From contig CM038216.1 of assembly GCA_021442155.1 (NCBI GenBank), positions 157,713,983 through 157,777,982 on the forward strand: DNA of 64,000 bases, in the 5' to 3' direction. Made by a program: the position numbers and the translations under genes. Positions within the stretch are counted from its first letter, which is position 1. Every line of letters starts with the position of its first letter. The stretch comes from Cymbidium sinense. Taxonomy: Eukaryota; Streptophyta; Magnoliopsida; Asparagales; Orchidaceae. The notes under the pieces were generated by a model. It saw only the letters and a program-made list of their open reading frames with translations. It ran no database searches and was not told the DNA's origin. This document shows positions 12,460 through 22,829 of the stretch, piece by piece.

Positions 12460-13020
12460 CATTTTTATAGGGGATTGTGCTAAAGGGGCACTATCATAAA
12501 TAAAAATATAAATGGCTCTTGCTTGCAGGTGCTTATACCCCTTAGCATAATCAATAGGCTAGGTAGACTTAGTCACCCATGTGTGGGGTGATAAGTTCAA
12601 TATACATGCTTGGAATTTGTGTGGTGTGATTTTACTAACCTTTATTTTACAGGTGTTAGTTAGATTTATGCTTTTCCTTTTCATGTAAGAATTTATATAT
12701 TTAAGATGTTGGAATGATTTGTTATAGGGGATTAGGATGAACACTGGTCATAAGATTCCATCTTATGTACCATGTGAAGCCTTGGACCACCTACCATCCA
12801 ACCATCCAAAGGAAGATCCAAAGAAGAAAAGAAGAAAAGAAAAGAAAGAAAGAAAAAAGAAGAATAAAGCTTGAAGACACCCATAACAATGAATTACTTT
12901 ACTTAAATTATAATTCAATTCATTTATAATCTGGGTTATATAAGAGTAGAGCTCGACTAATTGCATTTGATATTTTTTAGGTTTGTGCGGTGGTGCCCGA
13001 CCACAAGCGACCATTTATTC
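12460..13020 (+). repeat. Conserved LTR block with splice-acceptor-like site (LTR A)
   Basis: This stretch aligns readily with LTR B (33,170-33,760, minus) and E's 5' LTR (44,350-44,830), while neighbouring AT-rich sequence does not. It holds a branch-site-like TACTAAC (12,633-12,639), a T-rich run and AG at 12,651-12,652, followed by GTGTTAG. It ends with a purine-rich tract near 12,795-12,870. No protein frame is conserved between the copies. Confidence 0.5.
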
Positions 13021-13925
13021 TTTTTGCGCTAGTTTTTTAAATTGATTGATGTTTGTTTAACTTTTGCATTAAGTGGCATGCTTTTCCTAATTTCTTGCTT
13101 GCTTTATGTATGGCCTGGATGTGGATTAGGCTTTTTAGGGAAAAAATAAATATTTTACCTAACTTAAAAATTCAAACTAAAACTAAACAACTCATAACCT
13201 CATCTAAAGCTTAGGATTAAAATCAAGATAAAAGAATTAGAAACCATTTAGCTGGATGAGTTCTTTTCTTTATAATATCATGTACAACAGCATCTTATTT
13301 CACTCTTGATTGGAGGGCTTCCATCTTTTCTAGAGAATCTAGCTTGACCTTTGAGGGCTGTGGTGGAAACTCACCTCCTAAACTTCTAGCTGATTTTAGC
13401 CAATAATCTACTTTCTCATGCATTCGTCATAAAAATCCTATTAGCCTGAGTCAAATTGATTGTTCAAAAATGATAATGTAAAAAGAAATTTGAAATACAT
13501 TATATTTAGGTCATTAAAGCATGCCCCTTTACATGATCCAGTCTCTTTAGAGAGTGAGTTTAAGGACTTAGTCTCTTTCTAAATAAAAATAGCTCATATA
13601 TCCTGCATAAGCATAAATACTTGCCTACATGTATTGTAAGTCCAAGGTGGTTGTAAGTCCTGCTTGTCCTCTCTTTTGGACAAACCAATTACCCACTTTT
13701 TACCTTAGATTTAGGTTGTGCTTCTGGCCCTCATTGAAGCTCCCTAGATTTAGGTTCTGAGGTTGCTTGTCCCCTTTGTGGGCCACAAGCATAATTCCTC
13801 ACCTCTTAGGCATTTCCTTAATCTTGTGTTAAGTAATCTTAAGTCCTAAATTTCTAATGAAAAATACAACTCACATAAACTAAATCAATTTCTAAAATGT
13901 AAAGCTCAATTTTAGGATAGTTTGA

Positions 13926-13959
13926 GATGCTCGCTAGGTTTCCTAACATTGTGAGCATC
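13926..13959 (+). other. Conserved stem-loop in U5 of LTR A
   Basis: Arms GATGCTC and GAGCATC enclose an inner TAGG/CCTA pairing. In E's 5' LTR the arms are AATGCTC (45,701) and GAGCATT (45,727), a matched change of one base pair. LTR B has a related hairpin (about 32,238-32,275, minus) with an inner GCTAG/CTAGC stem. It may be an RNA structure of the U5 or leader. Confidence 0.4.
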
Positions 13960-14470
13960 TCCTACTTATTTCCATTTGGGCTTCGATAATGACTCCATTT
14001 TTTGATCAATCTCATTTGATCTTCAAAAATATAAAACCAATCGATTGATAGTTCCCCTATTGAAATCTTTAGAGATAAGCTCATTTACCTTAATCGAGAG
14101 TTTTTCTAAGGATTCTATCCTTTAGGATGTAATTAATTATGGGGGATTTCTCCTGTAAAGAACTTAATGAACCTAGTTTAAAATAAACCCTACTTTACTT
14201 TTCTATGTAAAGTAGAGGAAGAATCTCTGGTACATATGCAGACCCATTGTCTTTTGGAGTCCTTATTGAGGTGATTAGTTCCATTAAAGGGTAGTGACTT
14301 GTATCTTTTGAGATAGTACACTATACCTTGATGACATACCCGATCACCTAAATAAGTACATCTACAGATCTATATGGTGTCTTATTAAGAAGAATCTCTA
14401 TAAGGTCTCCTCTTTCTTTTCTCCAATAGATTTGAAAGATGACCCCTTTATAAGAGATTTATTCACCACA

Positions 14471-15826
14471 AGATGCTAGCACTGTTGCTACATTTCTCTA
14501 CATCATTTGTAGCATCACATTTATTTGTTCCATCATTTGGTTCATCTTTGCATTTAACTAGATGATCTCCCTATCCTTTGCCTTCATCTGTCGTTGCATT
14601 CATTTTTGCATTTGGGCTAATGTGGTAGTGTCGGCAAAGAGAGAGTTATCTTCTTCTCTTTTTAGTTCTTCCTCCTCTTCATCACCTGAGGATGTGCTTG
14701 AAGCTCCTCCTTTTGTTTGCTCAAGAGCTATTTCTTCGATATGAATAGGAGGTGTGGCTCCATGTCACCTATGTTGGTGTTTTCATGCACTAGATGGTTC
14801 TCCAATGTGCTGTACCACATACACTACTTCCACTTCCATAGTATCTTCATCATATTCTTCATATTCTTGTAATTTCACTTCAGAATGTCTCCTCCAGTGA
14901 ATTTATGGCTTTGGATTTGAGACAAACCTCTCTTCAATCGGAGGGCTACGATCAAAGTCAACCTTATTTAGTGGAGATTCAGTTGACTGGTGATGGGATT
15001 CCCTGGAATGTTCACCTGGTGTCAACCATCCTATAATTCTTCATCATAAGATTTCTTCTTTTGAACCCATTTTTGTTGGTTCTTATCATTGGCATATTTT
15101 GGGACTGCAAACCAGATGTCACGCCTCTTTCTATATTTTAAATAGTTTCACTTCAGGGCCTTGGCCTACAAGCTTCCTTGCCCTTCCGTCGGGACCTTTC
15201 GAAAGTGGATTCCCTGACATATGGTCTGGGTGTCATGCTTTGATGCTCATCGTATGGTATTTGCTTGAATCGATCATGAGCTTTCATAACATGTGGTAGC
15301 ATACTAGATGAATACTCACTTCTGGTTCTAAGGCTAACTACATATCAGGTCATTCAGATAACAATTATTGAGCTCTTAGTTTGGCATTCATCCTTCTTCT
15401 CTACTTTCTTAATTTTCCTCCAGATGAGGAAGCTTCATGATCATGCTTTCACAGTAAAGGTTCAATTGACGAGTGGTGTTTAGCATGACTAAGACTTTAC
15501 CAACAATAGTTCTCTTCATAGTCATAGTGTGAATATCCCAATATTTGTAAGCTCTCTTTTGGGAGCTGAGTAAGTACTTTAGTAAACTTTTTCTATTGCA
15601 CGGGTTGATGTGCATGACATACAGATGTATCCTGGATTGATGTGACATGAGCTTTAGCTAGAATTGCTAGAAAGTCAACACTACCAAATTGAATGGTAGC
15701 TCTGGCATCTCCAGTGTTGATGATAGTATTGGCCAGATAGATGTTAGAACCATGGCTCAACTTCTCAAAGAATGGAGTATTCTGAAGATCCATTTGTGTA
15801 GATGAAAGATGGGGATCAATAATCAA
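14471..15826 (-). pseudogene. N-terminal half of element 1 gag (pre-gag region), upstream of LTR A insertion
   Basis: From 15,826 the minus strand reads a frame with IYLANTIINTGDARATIQFG and neighbouring residues. This is nearly matched in element 2 at 22,830-23,010 (IFLANAIINTGDVRATIQFG), so it is a conserved coding segment upstream of the gag core. I do not recognise its function. Further in, about 15,650-15,410 and 14,760-14,480, the frame breaks, then an acidic glutamate-rich run and a methionine/glutamine-rich helix lead toward the gag core, which resumes at 6,582. The Met-rich helix matches element 2 near 24,530. Several stops are present. Confidence 0.65.
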
Positions 15827-16043
15827 AAATTAATATTCTGCCCCATACTTTCAAAATGCAGAGATATAACATAACAAAAATAAAACAACAGATTCAAAAG
15901 AAAATTTCAAGCAAATAAAATCATACTCAACAAACTATAATGTTCATTAAAGATTTTATTTTATGACTAAATTTCAATTTTGATTACTTATACTCCACTA
16001 CTATATATACCAAATTTGACTAAAAGATGGAAAGAGAAACCCA

Positions 16044-16066
16044 TCCGTCGAAATCTGAGCTCAAAA
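16044..16066 (-). other. Decayed primer-binding site of element 1
   Basis: Sense text here (ATTTTGAGC, then ATTTCGACGGATGGG, then CTCTTTCCATCTTTTAG) aligns to the PBS and first leader bases of element E at 46,145-46,190. The match to tRNA-Asp is poor. The call depends on alignment to E and to element 2 (22,557-22,600). Confidence 0.45.
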
Positions 16067-16069
16067 TTC

Positions 16070-17090
16070 ACCACCAACCTATCGACTAAAGAAGAGAGTT
16101 TGATTTTAATGTTAGTGAAATTTTCAAGAGGCAGATGAGATAGTTGATATGACACTACCCAGAGATTTTGCCCTCATTTTTTGAGGACTTTAGATTTGGT
16201 TCTAGGTTTCCTATAGGCACAAGCACCTATAGTTAATTACCCCTCTCAATGCTGAGGGAGAACTTTCGATTAAGGCTAGTCGTTAGCTTGCTAAATGCGT
16301 AGAGTATAGTAGCATCATGTGGAGTTTAAGATTTTTCATTTAGAATTTATGAAATTTGCCATTATTTAACTTAAAGCATATGGTTGGTGGAATGATGACG
16401 TGCCCGATCTAGATCCCATGGTTCCGTCATCTCGAGTTGACGTGGTCTCTAGTCTACTTAGTCAGAGGAGGTAGTTGACCCAACCTGACTGAAGGATCTT
16501 CATCAGTAACACATGAGTTATGTCATCCAAGAAATCCTTGTAGACCTGGGGTGGTGTTTGTCCAAGGAGACAATCTTAAGTCCACCTTAGTTGACAAAAA
16601 GGCTTTGTGCCTATCAAATATACCCTATGATTGATAACTCAAAGGGCTGAGCTATTGGAGAACATATGAGCTACAGTCATGATCATAATATAATGGTGTC
16701 ATTTGGTGGAACACCCGTCGAGGACTCGGTCATACTGTGTAGAGCTACTCCAAACCACGGACAAAGGACACGAGCCCATCATGAGATTACTTGAGTTTGA
16801 ATATAGCGATTTATTTAACTTGACATTAGCTCCTTAATCTGTCATCCCTAATAAATGATGGTGGATGGGTGGATAAATTATTTACTTTAAGTATTTAAAT
16901 GATAAATTTCATTTAGTTCAGATATTTTCTTAGTTGAAATTTAGTTTTAAGATGAATTAATTTAGAGCTCAAGTATCATTTGATAATAATATCCCCTCCG
17001 GTTGAGATTTTCAATCAACATAATCATCATCGTGGTAGACCTTGTCAACTCTACTTATTTGCTAGCAGAGGATCAGGTTTATGACTTGTG
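16070..17090 (-). repeat. 3' part of the 5' LTR of element 1 (left arm of inverted repeat)
   Basis: The reverse complement aligns through its length with 21,460-22,556, the corresponding part of element 2's 5' LTR. It lies just upstream of element 1's PBS remnant, as a 5' LTR should. A stretch near 16,190-16,280 also matches the near-terminal U5 block of LTRs A, B and E (the TTAATTA...TTAATCGA region), so the LTRs are related even though the rest has diverged. The 5' start of this LTR cannot be located. Confidence 0.6.
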
Positions 17091-17392
17091 TGTAATTCAA
17101 ATTCTTTAGGAAATTGAAATCATAATAGACTTTATCAACTCTATTGCAAATATAGAAGATTGGGTCTTATAATCTAATATAATTTGAGTTCATTTAGAAG
17201 TTGATCATTTAGTAGCGTGTCAACTCTATTTCAAACATAAAGGATTAGGCTAACTATGATCATATTCTATGAAGTTGAATACTTATATCTTTTATTGACT
17301 TGAATTAATATTGATGGCATTCATTAGCTTGCATGCATATAATCATAAATGATTGTATTGATTTCTTCATTTTTCTCCTCTCTTTTTTTTTA

Positions 17393-17660
17393 AGCCTGTG
17401 CAGCATCCTCAGACACTAAGTTTAAGTACTTAATATAAGTGTTAGGGCCCATGCATGTGTTTGGGAATTTAGGTAATTTTATTTCCAAATTATGAGATTA
17501 ATTTCATATTTATTTAATTTCAACTTAGCCTGCGCAGCCTTTTCAGACATTAAAATTTATACTTTAAATCTCTATGTCTGAGCACATGCATGTGTATTTA
17601 AGAATTCTTGCATAATTTTAAAATATTGAATTTGAGTTTTAATCCAACTTCATAATATAT
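17393..17660. repeat. Tandem duplication (about 135-bp spacing)
   Basis: Two units begin AGCCTGTGCAGCATCCTCAG (17,393) and AGCCTGCGCAGCCTTTTCAG (about 17,529), each followed about 50 bases on by a GCATGTGT motif. No coding potential is seen. It probably belongs to the LTR of element 1 or to a sequence inserted between the two elements. Confidence 0.5.
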
Positions 17661-17929
17661 GCAAGTGTTCAATTGAAGCTTTAACTAAAGCTTTTTGTTC
17701 ACTTGTATGAAGTGTTGTGAATCCAGTGGCATGGAAGGCAATTTAAATTGTTCTAAGATCTTATTAGATCTCTTGGAATAATATATATTGAAGTGCCAAA
17801 TTTATATTTACTGTCAACATATTCAATTCACTTCAATTTCATTAATCTTTTTGAGTTCAATCCATCTTTATTTATTTGAAATATAATATTCAAGTTCATT
17901 TACATCTATAATTCCAAATCAATTTTGTT

Positions 17930-18830
17930 TTAGCGAGCTTAGGTAGCGCTATTTGCTTAACTTGAATTTTGGATAAGATTTTAGCAGCATTTTGATAGTA
18001 TTTTGGCGTCGTTCCCGTGTAGGGGGCTGCATCATAACTGTTTTGGCTTACCCGGTATGCCCTATTGAGCATAGCGAATAATGTCTTGCAACACTATAGC
18101 TGAGTCTTCATTCCCACTAAGCCATATTGAGCATTAGTGGGGTCTTCGATCACCTTCATAAAAGCAAATCTCTATGCAATTTCAAATCATTCAAATTTTA
18201 TTTTAGATTATTTATTTTTGATGTGCTTGATTTCTTTTTTAAATGAATCTTGATTCTTCCCCCTTTTTTTAGTCCAAAATTTAATCAAAATTTTAGCGAC
18301 ATTTGACAAGACTCTGACGTCATCCCGGGGCTACATCGAACTACTTTGGCTTTTGAGCATAAAGAATGATGTGTTACGACACCACAATAGAGTCTTCATA
18401 CCCACTAAGCCCTATTGAGCATTAGTGGGGTCTTTGATCACATGCATGTAGCAAACATATATATTTTTCACATATTTAAGCATCCTACTTTTTTTTAAGT
18501 TCGAGATTTAGTCAAAATTTTAAAAGATTGGGAGGTGATCTAACAATTTTGGCTTACTGTCCCTAATGAGCGTGGAAAGAGTTTGACACCACCATCTATT
18601 TGCAATATGCCTAAACTAAAAAGCACAAAGCATACAATTTTCACACATTCAAAGGAGGTCAGATCTAATAACTTACACGCAGAGCATTTGAGCATACAGC
18701 TCACCACAAATTTTTATCTCACACCCTAATGAGCATGACGAGGCCTTCAAACTTGCATAAAGAAGCACAAGCATATGCATATATTTTTTTTACATATTTT
18801 CATACATCCACAATCAATAACACTAATGAT
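17930..18830. repeat. Tandem duplication with a repeated hairpin (about 290-bp unit)
   Basis: Units near 17,985-18,180 and 18,290-18,460 share TTTTAGC, a CGTC/CATC-CCCG stretch, CTTTGGCTT, and the stem CCCACTAA...TTAGTGGG (18,113 and 18,402). A third decayed unit lies near 18,520-18,600 and a fourth fragment near 18,720. The first unit contains TGGCGTCGTTCCCGTG, which resembles a tRNA-Asp PBS. No gene is seen. Confidence 0.5.
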
Positions 18831-18899
18831 TTTGCATGAGTTCGGCTAGCAGTGATTGAATAGGAGATATTAGACTGTTGATTATTTGGATTGAATAGG

Positions 18900-19070
18900 T
18901 GGAGGAAATGCTGGAAGCCTAGAGAAGAATTCACCTGATGATGGTGTTCTTTCTTGATTTTCGTCATTTATAAGGAAGGAAGAGGGGCTATTTGGCTGCA
19001 GGGGATAAGGAAAATTCCAGAAACCTAGAGGAGAACTCAATTGATGACGGTGTTGCTTCTTAGTTATCGC
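18900..19070. repeat. Short tandem duplication (about 110-bp spacing)
   Basis: Two copies share GCCTAGAGAAGAATTCACC / ACCTAGAGGAGAACTCAAT followed by TGATGA(T/C)GGTGTT and a TCTT(G/A) segment. No coding potential is visible. Confidence 0.45.
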
Positions 19071-19190
19071 CTAAGTGAAAGCAAAAGGTGTCCGCTTGGA
19101 TGCATTGAGGTTGGTGTCATGGCAATCAGTAAGGCGGATAAATTTTTTTTTCTGGTCTACAATAATTGCTACAAGTAATATGCATGTTGT

Positions 19191-19259
19191 CACTACAAGA
19201 ATATTGCTACAAGACTCGGTGGATTCAAATTTTTTTTTAGAGGAATTAGTCTTGTAGTG
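19191..19259. mobile_element. Possible miniature CACTA-type terminal-repeat element (69 bp)
   Basis: CACTACAAGA at 19,191-19,200 and its exact reverse complement TCTTGTAGTG at 19,250-19,259 match the terminal repeat start typical of plant CACTA (En/Spm) transposons. The expected 3-bp target duplication is not evident (TGT on the left, ATG on the right). The repeat could also be an internal hairpin. Confidence 0.35.
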
Positions 19260-19869
19260 ATGATTATAGCGAGGTTCACATGAGGATATCGGGTCTGGAG
19301 GAAGTTTCAATTTTATGGAGAGCAATCAGGATTTCTATGGGATGGGATGGTGCATTCGATGGGATGAATCGGGATTAGGAGTTGTTTGGCTCGCCTTGCT
19401 GGGCAGCCTTTGGAATTGATGAGAGAAAGGATGGAGAGAAGAGAAGGAGGGAGTCCCAATACCTGGGATGGATGAAAGATAGATGAAAGAGGGGGGAAGA
19501 GCAGAGACTTGAAGGAGTGAGTGAGATAGAGAGAACGAGAGAGGTTTTGGTGTGTGTGCAGAAATTTTTCAGCCTGCCTCCTTGTCTTGGGAGGGAAAAA
19601 ATAGAAGATTAGGAGCCATAATTGCTGATTAATTAGTTTTCTTATGTATTTAGGCAGGATTTTCAAAATTATAAATGAAATTTTGAATGTGCTTGAGGAG
19701 CATTTATGAGAAGAGTATAATCTGATTACCAATTCCTATTCATCCAAAAATTCTAATTTAATCATTTTATAATTTAATAATTAAAATTAAATCAAATTTT
19801 GTTTAATTAAATCATATGTTTGATTTCCATAAGATCACGTTAAAATTTTTTGTGAATCTTGTCAAAATC
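19260..19869. other. Non-coding stretch, nothing recognised
   Basis: This is mixed-composition sequence in the head-to-head centre. A 139-codon minus frame (19,313-19,732) has no recognisable domain and a low-complexity composition. It probably belongs to the unmatched 5' part of one of the two facing LTRs. Confidence 0.4.
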
Positions 19870-21385
19870 AAACCCACATAATATGGATATTATTTTTAGA
19901 TAAATTTGACATTTTGGATTCAATGACATAATCTGTTTCACAATCGGAGGTTGTTTGATTAAAGTTGGCGCTGAATTGAGTCAATTTTGGTTCAAAGTTG
20001 CACACCACTACTTATGACCGCTCGACATTCGCACAGACTCATCCGAATTGGGTGTGGATAGTCTCATTTGATAGGTTTCAATATTTTAGCACTAATGATT
20101 AGATCAATTTTGTGAACGGAAGTCATTTGAGCATCGTCATAGCTTCTCGACCTTGGTATGCGCATAGGCGCATCAACAAATTTTCTTCTTAATTGGTTGA
20201 CAATTGAATTATGTAATATGTATATTTTGATTAATTTTGATATTCTGAACATGATGGCAAAGTCCATTCACTGATCGGAGACCATTCTGTCTTATTTTAG
20301 CAATCTAGAGTGCATTTTAGCATTGATTTGCGTGTTGTCGCATCCAAAGTCTTTTGAATTCGGCTTGTGAGTTCAACTTGACTGGCGGAGCATACATGTA
20401 AGTCAACACTTGGCTTGTGGTTGCTTGTGGGATTTTGGATGAAGGAGTAGATCATGAGCGGGAATAGTTAAGGAAGTTGAGGTTGCGGTTGCGAGGCCGA
20501 GTGAATGCAACCCTTTGTAATTTAGGGATCATTTTGGATCGAGAGAGTGGCGAGCGGATGAGGGATCATTTTGGATTGGGAGTGGGGTGAACGGATGAGA
20601 GAGTAGAGTGAGGAAATCTAATAAAATTTTCCTTTTTTCATTTTTCCGATTTAAATTTTATTTGATTAATTCACAAATGAACTTAATTTTAAAAAAAGTG
20701 TGTATCTCTATTGAACTCAATTTTGCATAATATGAATACCATTTCTAACCAAATTCAACATTATGCATTCAATGGCATGATCTATTTCACAATTGGAGAC
20801 CATTTGATTCGAGTCGGCATCGAATTGGATCCATTTTAGATCAAAATATGCATTATCACTTCGATCATCTCGATGTTCATGCATATTTATTAGAATTGAT
20901 CATGGATAGTCTTATTTAATAGATTTTCATGTTTGAAGCTAATAGTGCAATTAATTTTATGAATAGAGGTTGTTCGAGTATCATCGTAGTCTCCCAACTT
21001 TGATATGCACATCAGCACATTGACAACTCGATCGCTTGCTCGATTGATCGTTAATTGTGCAATATTTATATTCTGATCAATTTTGATGTTTTGAATGCGA
21101 TGAAAAAGTCTGTTCATCGATCAGAGGATATTTGGCCATCATCACGCCTACTGATATGCTCGCATAATTCGACATCGATCGCTTGATCGGTTGATTATTA
21201 GATTGTACAATATTTATATTCTGATCAATTTCAATATTTTTAAAGTGATGGCAAAGTGCATTCATTGATCAGAGATCATTTCAACTAATTTTAGTGATGT
21301 TTGGTGTATCTCAGCTTTGGTCTATCAAATTTGGATTTTGAGCTCGACTTGATTGATGTATCACACATGGAGGTCAACATTAACA
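19870..21385. repeat. Direct repeat of about 550-680 bp with internal duplication
   Basis: Units 19,870-20,410 and 20,710-21,385 share a TTCAATG(A/G)CAT start, ACAATYGGAG, a block with CGATCGCTTG-type text in the second unit, a TATATTYTGATYAATTT(T/C) segment and a final AAGTCAAC/AGGTCAAC. The second unit repeats its own end (about 21,005-21,110 against 21,165-21,265). Between the units, 20,411-20,709 is unmatched. No coding frame is seen. It may be the 5' part of element 2's LTR. Confidence 0.5.
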
Positions 21386-21459
21386 AAACCTAAAAAAATT
21401 CAATAATAATACTATAAGAATCTCAACTTACTAAAATATATGAGAAGCTAATTCTGTCA

Positions 21460-22556
21460 TATGACAGTAGATCTGATCCTCTATTATTAAACTAATAGAG
21501 TCGACAGGATTTGAAATAATAAACTAAAAGATCAAGCAAATTTATATGCCCCGATGATGGTTGTGTTGAATGGAGATTTCAACCGGAGGGGATACTTCCA
21601 TAAAAAAAAATGTGATTTTAATTTCTGATTAAACTAACTTAAATTGATTATCAATCTAAATGTGAAATATAATATATCACTAAACTATTAATGGTTAAAT
21701 AAAATTTAATCCTTAAATACTTAAAGTAAACTCTATTCATTTTACCTTTTGTAACAGTTTATTAAAGGTGACGAATTAAGAAAACTCTAGCTCATAAAAG
21801 AGCCAATGTTAAGTCAAGTATACTTCTATATTCACTCTTAATTAATCACATGCCAGCAAGGATGTGGCCCATGTCCTCCGACACGCGGGCGGCTGGCTAT
21901 ACATGAGCTATGACCGTTCCTGATGGTGGCCGCCAAATGACACCATTATGTTATGATCATGACTATAGCCCATATGCTCTCTAATAGCTCTGTACCTTGA
22001 GATGTGAATCATTGGGTATATTTGATAGGAAAAAAATTTCTCTGTCAGCTAAGGTAGACTTAAACTTATCTCCTCAGACAAATATCATCCCAGGTCTACA
22101 AGGATTACTTGGACGACGCAACCCATGGCTGCTAATAGAGATCCTTCGATCAAATTAGGTCGACTACCTCCTCTGACTAAGTAGAAGGCGGGGACCCGAC
22201 AGCTTGGGATGATGGAACCATGGGATAGATCCGGGCATCATCACATCACCGTTTCACCAGCCACTTTAAGTTAATAATGATGAATTTCATAAAGTAAATT
22301 TAAACTCCGCCTGCTACTATATCTATCATTTGCGTGACTAGCAGCCTTAATCGAAAGTTCTCTCTGGTATTGGAAGGGTTAATTAACTATATAGTGCTCT
22401 TGCCAGAAACACAGAACCGGATCTAAAGTCCTCACAAAATAAAGGAGAAATCTCTAGACAGTGTCTTATCTACTATTCCATCTGCCTTCTAAAAATTTCA
22501 CTAACATATAAATTATACTCTCTTCATTGAGAGGTCAGTGATAAATTATACACACA
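21460..22556 (+). repeat. 3' part of the 5' LTR of element 2 (right arm of inverted repeat)
   Basis: It aligns with the reverse complement of 16,070-17,090. Landmarks are the GATCCTCT start (21,475), AACCGGAGGGGATA (about 21,580), a CCAAATGACACCATTATG block (about 21,945) and a U5 block with TTAATCGAAAG...TTAATTAACTAT (22,345-22,400) shared with the giant LTRs. It ends ACACACA at 22,556, comparable with CACCACA in LTR A. The PBS-equivalent and gag follow. Its 5' boundary is not found. Confidence 0.6.
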
Positions 22557-22561
22557 AATTT

Positions 22562-22580
22562 CAGCTGAGGATAGTTTTCT
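22562..22580 (+). other. Decayed primer-binding site region of element 2
   Basis: The leader text after LTR position 22,556 (CAGCTGAGG, then TTTTCTCTTTCCATCTTTGG) aligns with the PBS-plus-leader of E (46,150-46,190) and element 1. The tRNA-complementary bases themselves are almost gone, so the call depends on alignment and position. Confidence 0.35.
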
Positions 22581-22829
22581 CTTTCCATCTTTGGCTAGTC
22601 ATATACATGCTATAGTAACAACAAAATATTTGAAAATTCAAAATAAAAATGGTGATTTAAATGTGTATTAAATTCAAATTATTAATGTATGAGACTTTAT
22701 GTCGAATGAATTATTCTATAGAGTATATTTTTATTACACTATTATTTTGTTCTGTAGTACCTATGCATTTTAAAAGTATGGGGTAAAATAACAATTACTA
22801 ATTACTAATCCCCATCTTTCACTTGTGCA

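Larger units (their letters stand above)
6583..14470 (+). mobile_element. LTR A: giant solo LTR (7.9 kb) inserted in element 1 gag
   Basis: It starts TGACCTCA and ends TTCACCACA. The start matches the starts of E's LTRs (38,671 and 60,858). The end matches the end of LTR B (31,725, minus). Flanks are AAATA on the left and AGATG on the right, possibly a decayed 5-bp target duplication. Element 1 gag continues on both sides, and no internal retrotransposon sequence accompanies it, hence solo LTR. Internal order: AT-rich U3 start, W-box-like field (7,980-8,860), TATA box (9,265), a mixed-composition block (9,300-9,990), a long AT-rich stretch (9,990-12,460), then two blocks conserved in all full-depth LTR copies (12,460-13,020 and 13,020-14,300). 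Confidence 0.82.
1..16070 (-). mobile_element. Element 1: decayed Tat-type Ty3/gypsy retrotransposon, left end outside window, split by a solo LTR
   Basis: Read on the minus strand from about 16,070 to 1, the order is PBS remnant, gag, protease remnant, RT, RNase H, archaeal-type RNase H and integrase. That is the plant Tat order. The gag reading is collinear with element 2 but interrupted by 7.9 kb of LTR sequence (6,583-14,470) in the opposite orientation. Its 5' LTR lies to the right, with the recognisable 3' part at 16,070-17,090. The 3' LTR is left of the window. Frameshifts and stops are frequent, so it is non-autonomous. The lineage rests on domain order and motifs; a phylogeny was not possible here. 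Confidence 0.85.

Noticed and set aside
12795..12870. Purine-rich run in LTR A as a functional microsatellite
   Set aside because: Counterparts in B and E vary in length and sequence. It looks like ordinary low-complexity drift.
6583..14470. LTR A taken as the 5' LTR of element 1
   Set aside because: Element 1 gag continues on the far side of LTR A, and the orientation (set by the TATA box and by E) is opposite to element 1. A solo LTR insertion explains both.
19313..19732. 139-codon minus-strand ORF in the head-to-head centre
   Set aside because: Low-complexity, leucine/serine-rich text with no recognised motif, and no counterpart elsewhere in the window. Probably chance in a locally pyrimidine-rich stretch.
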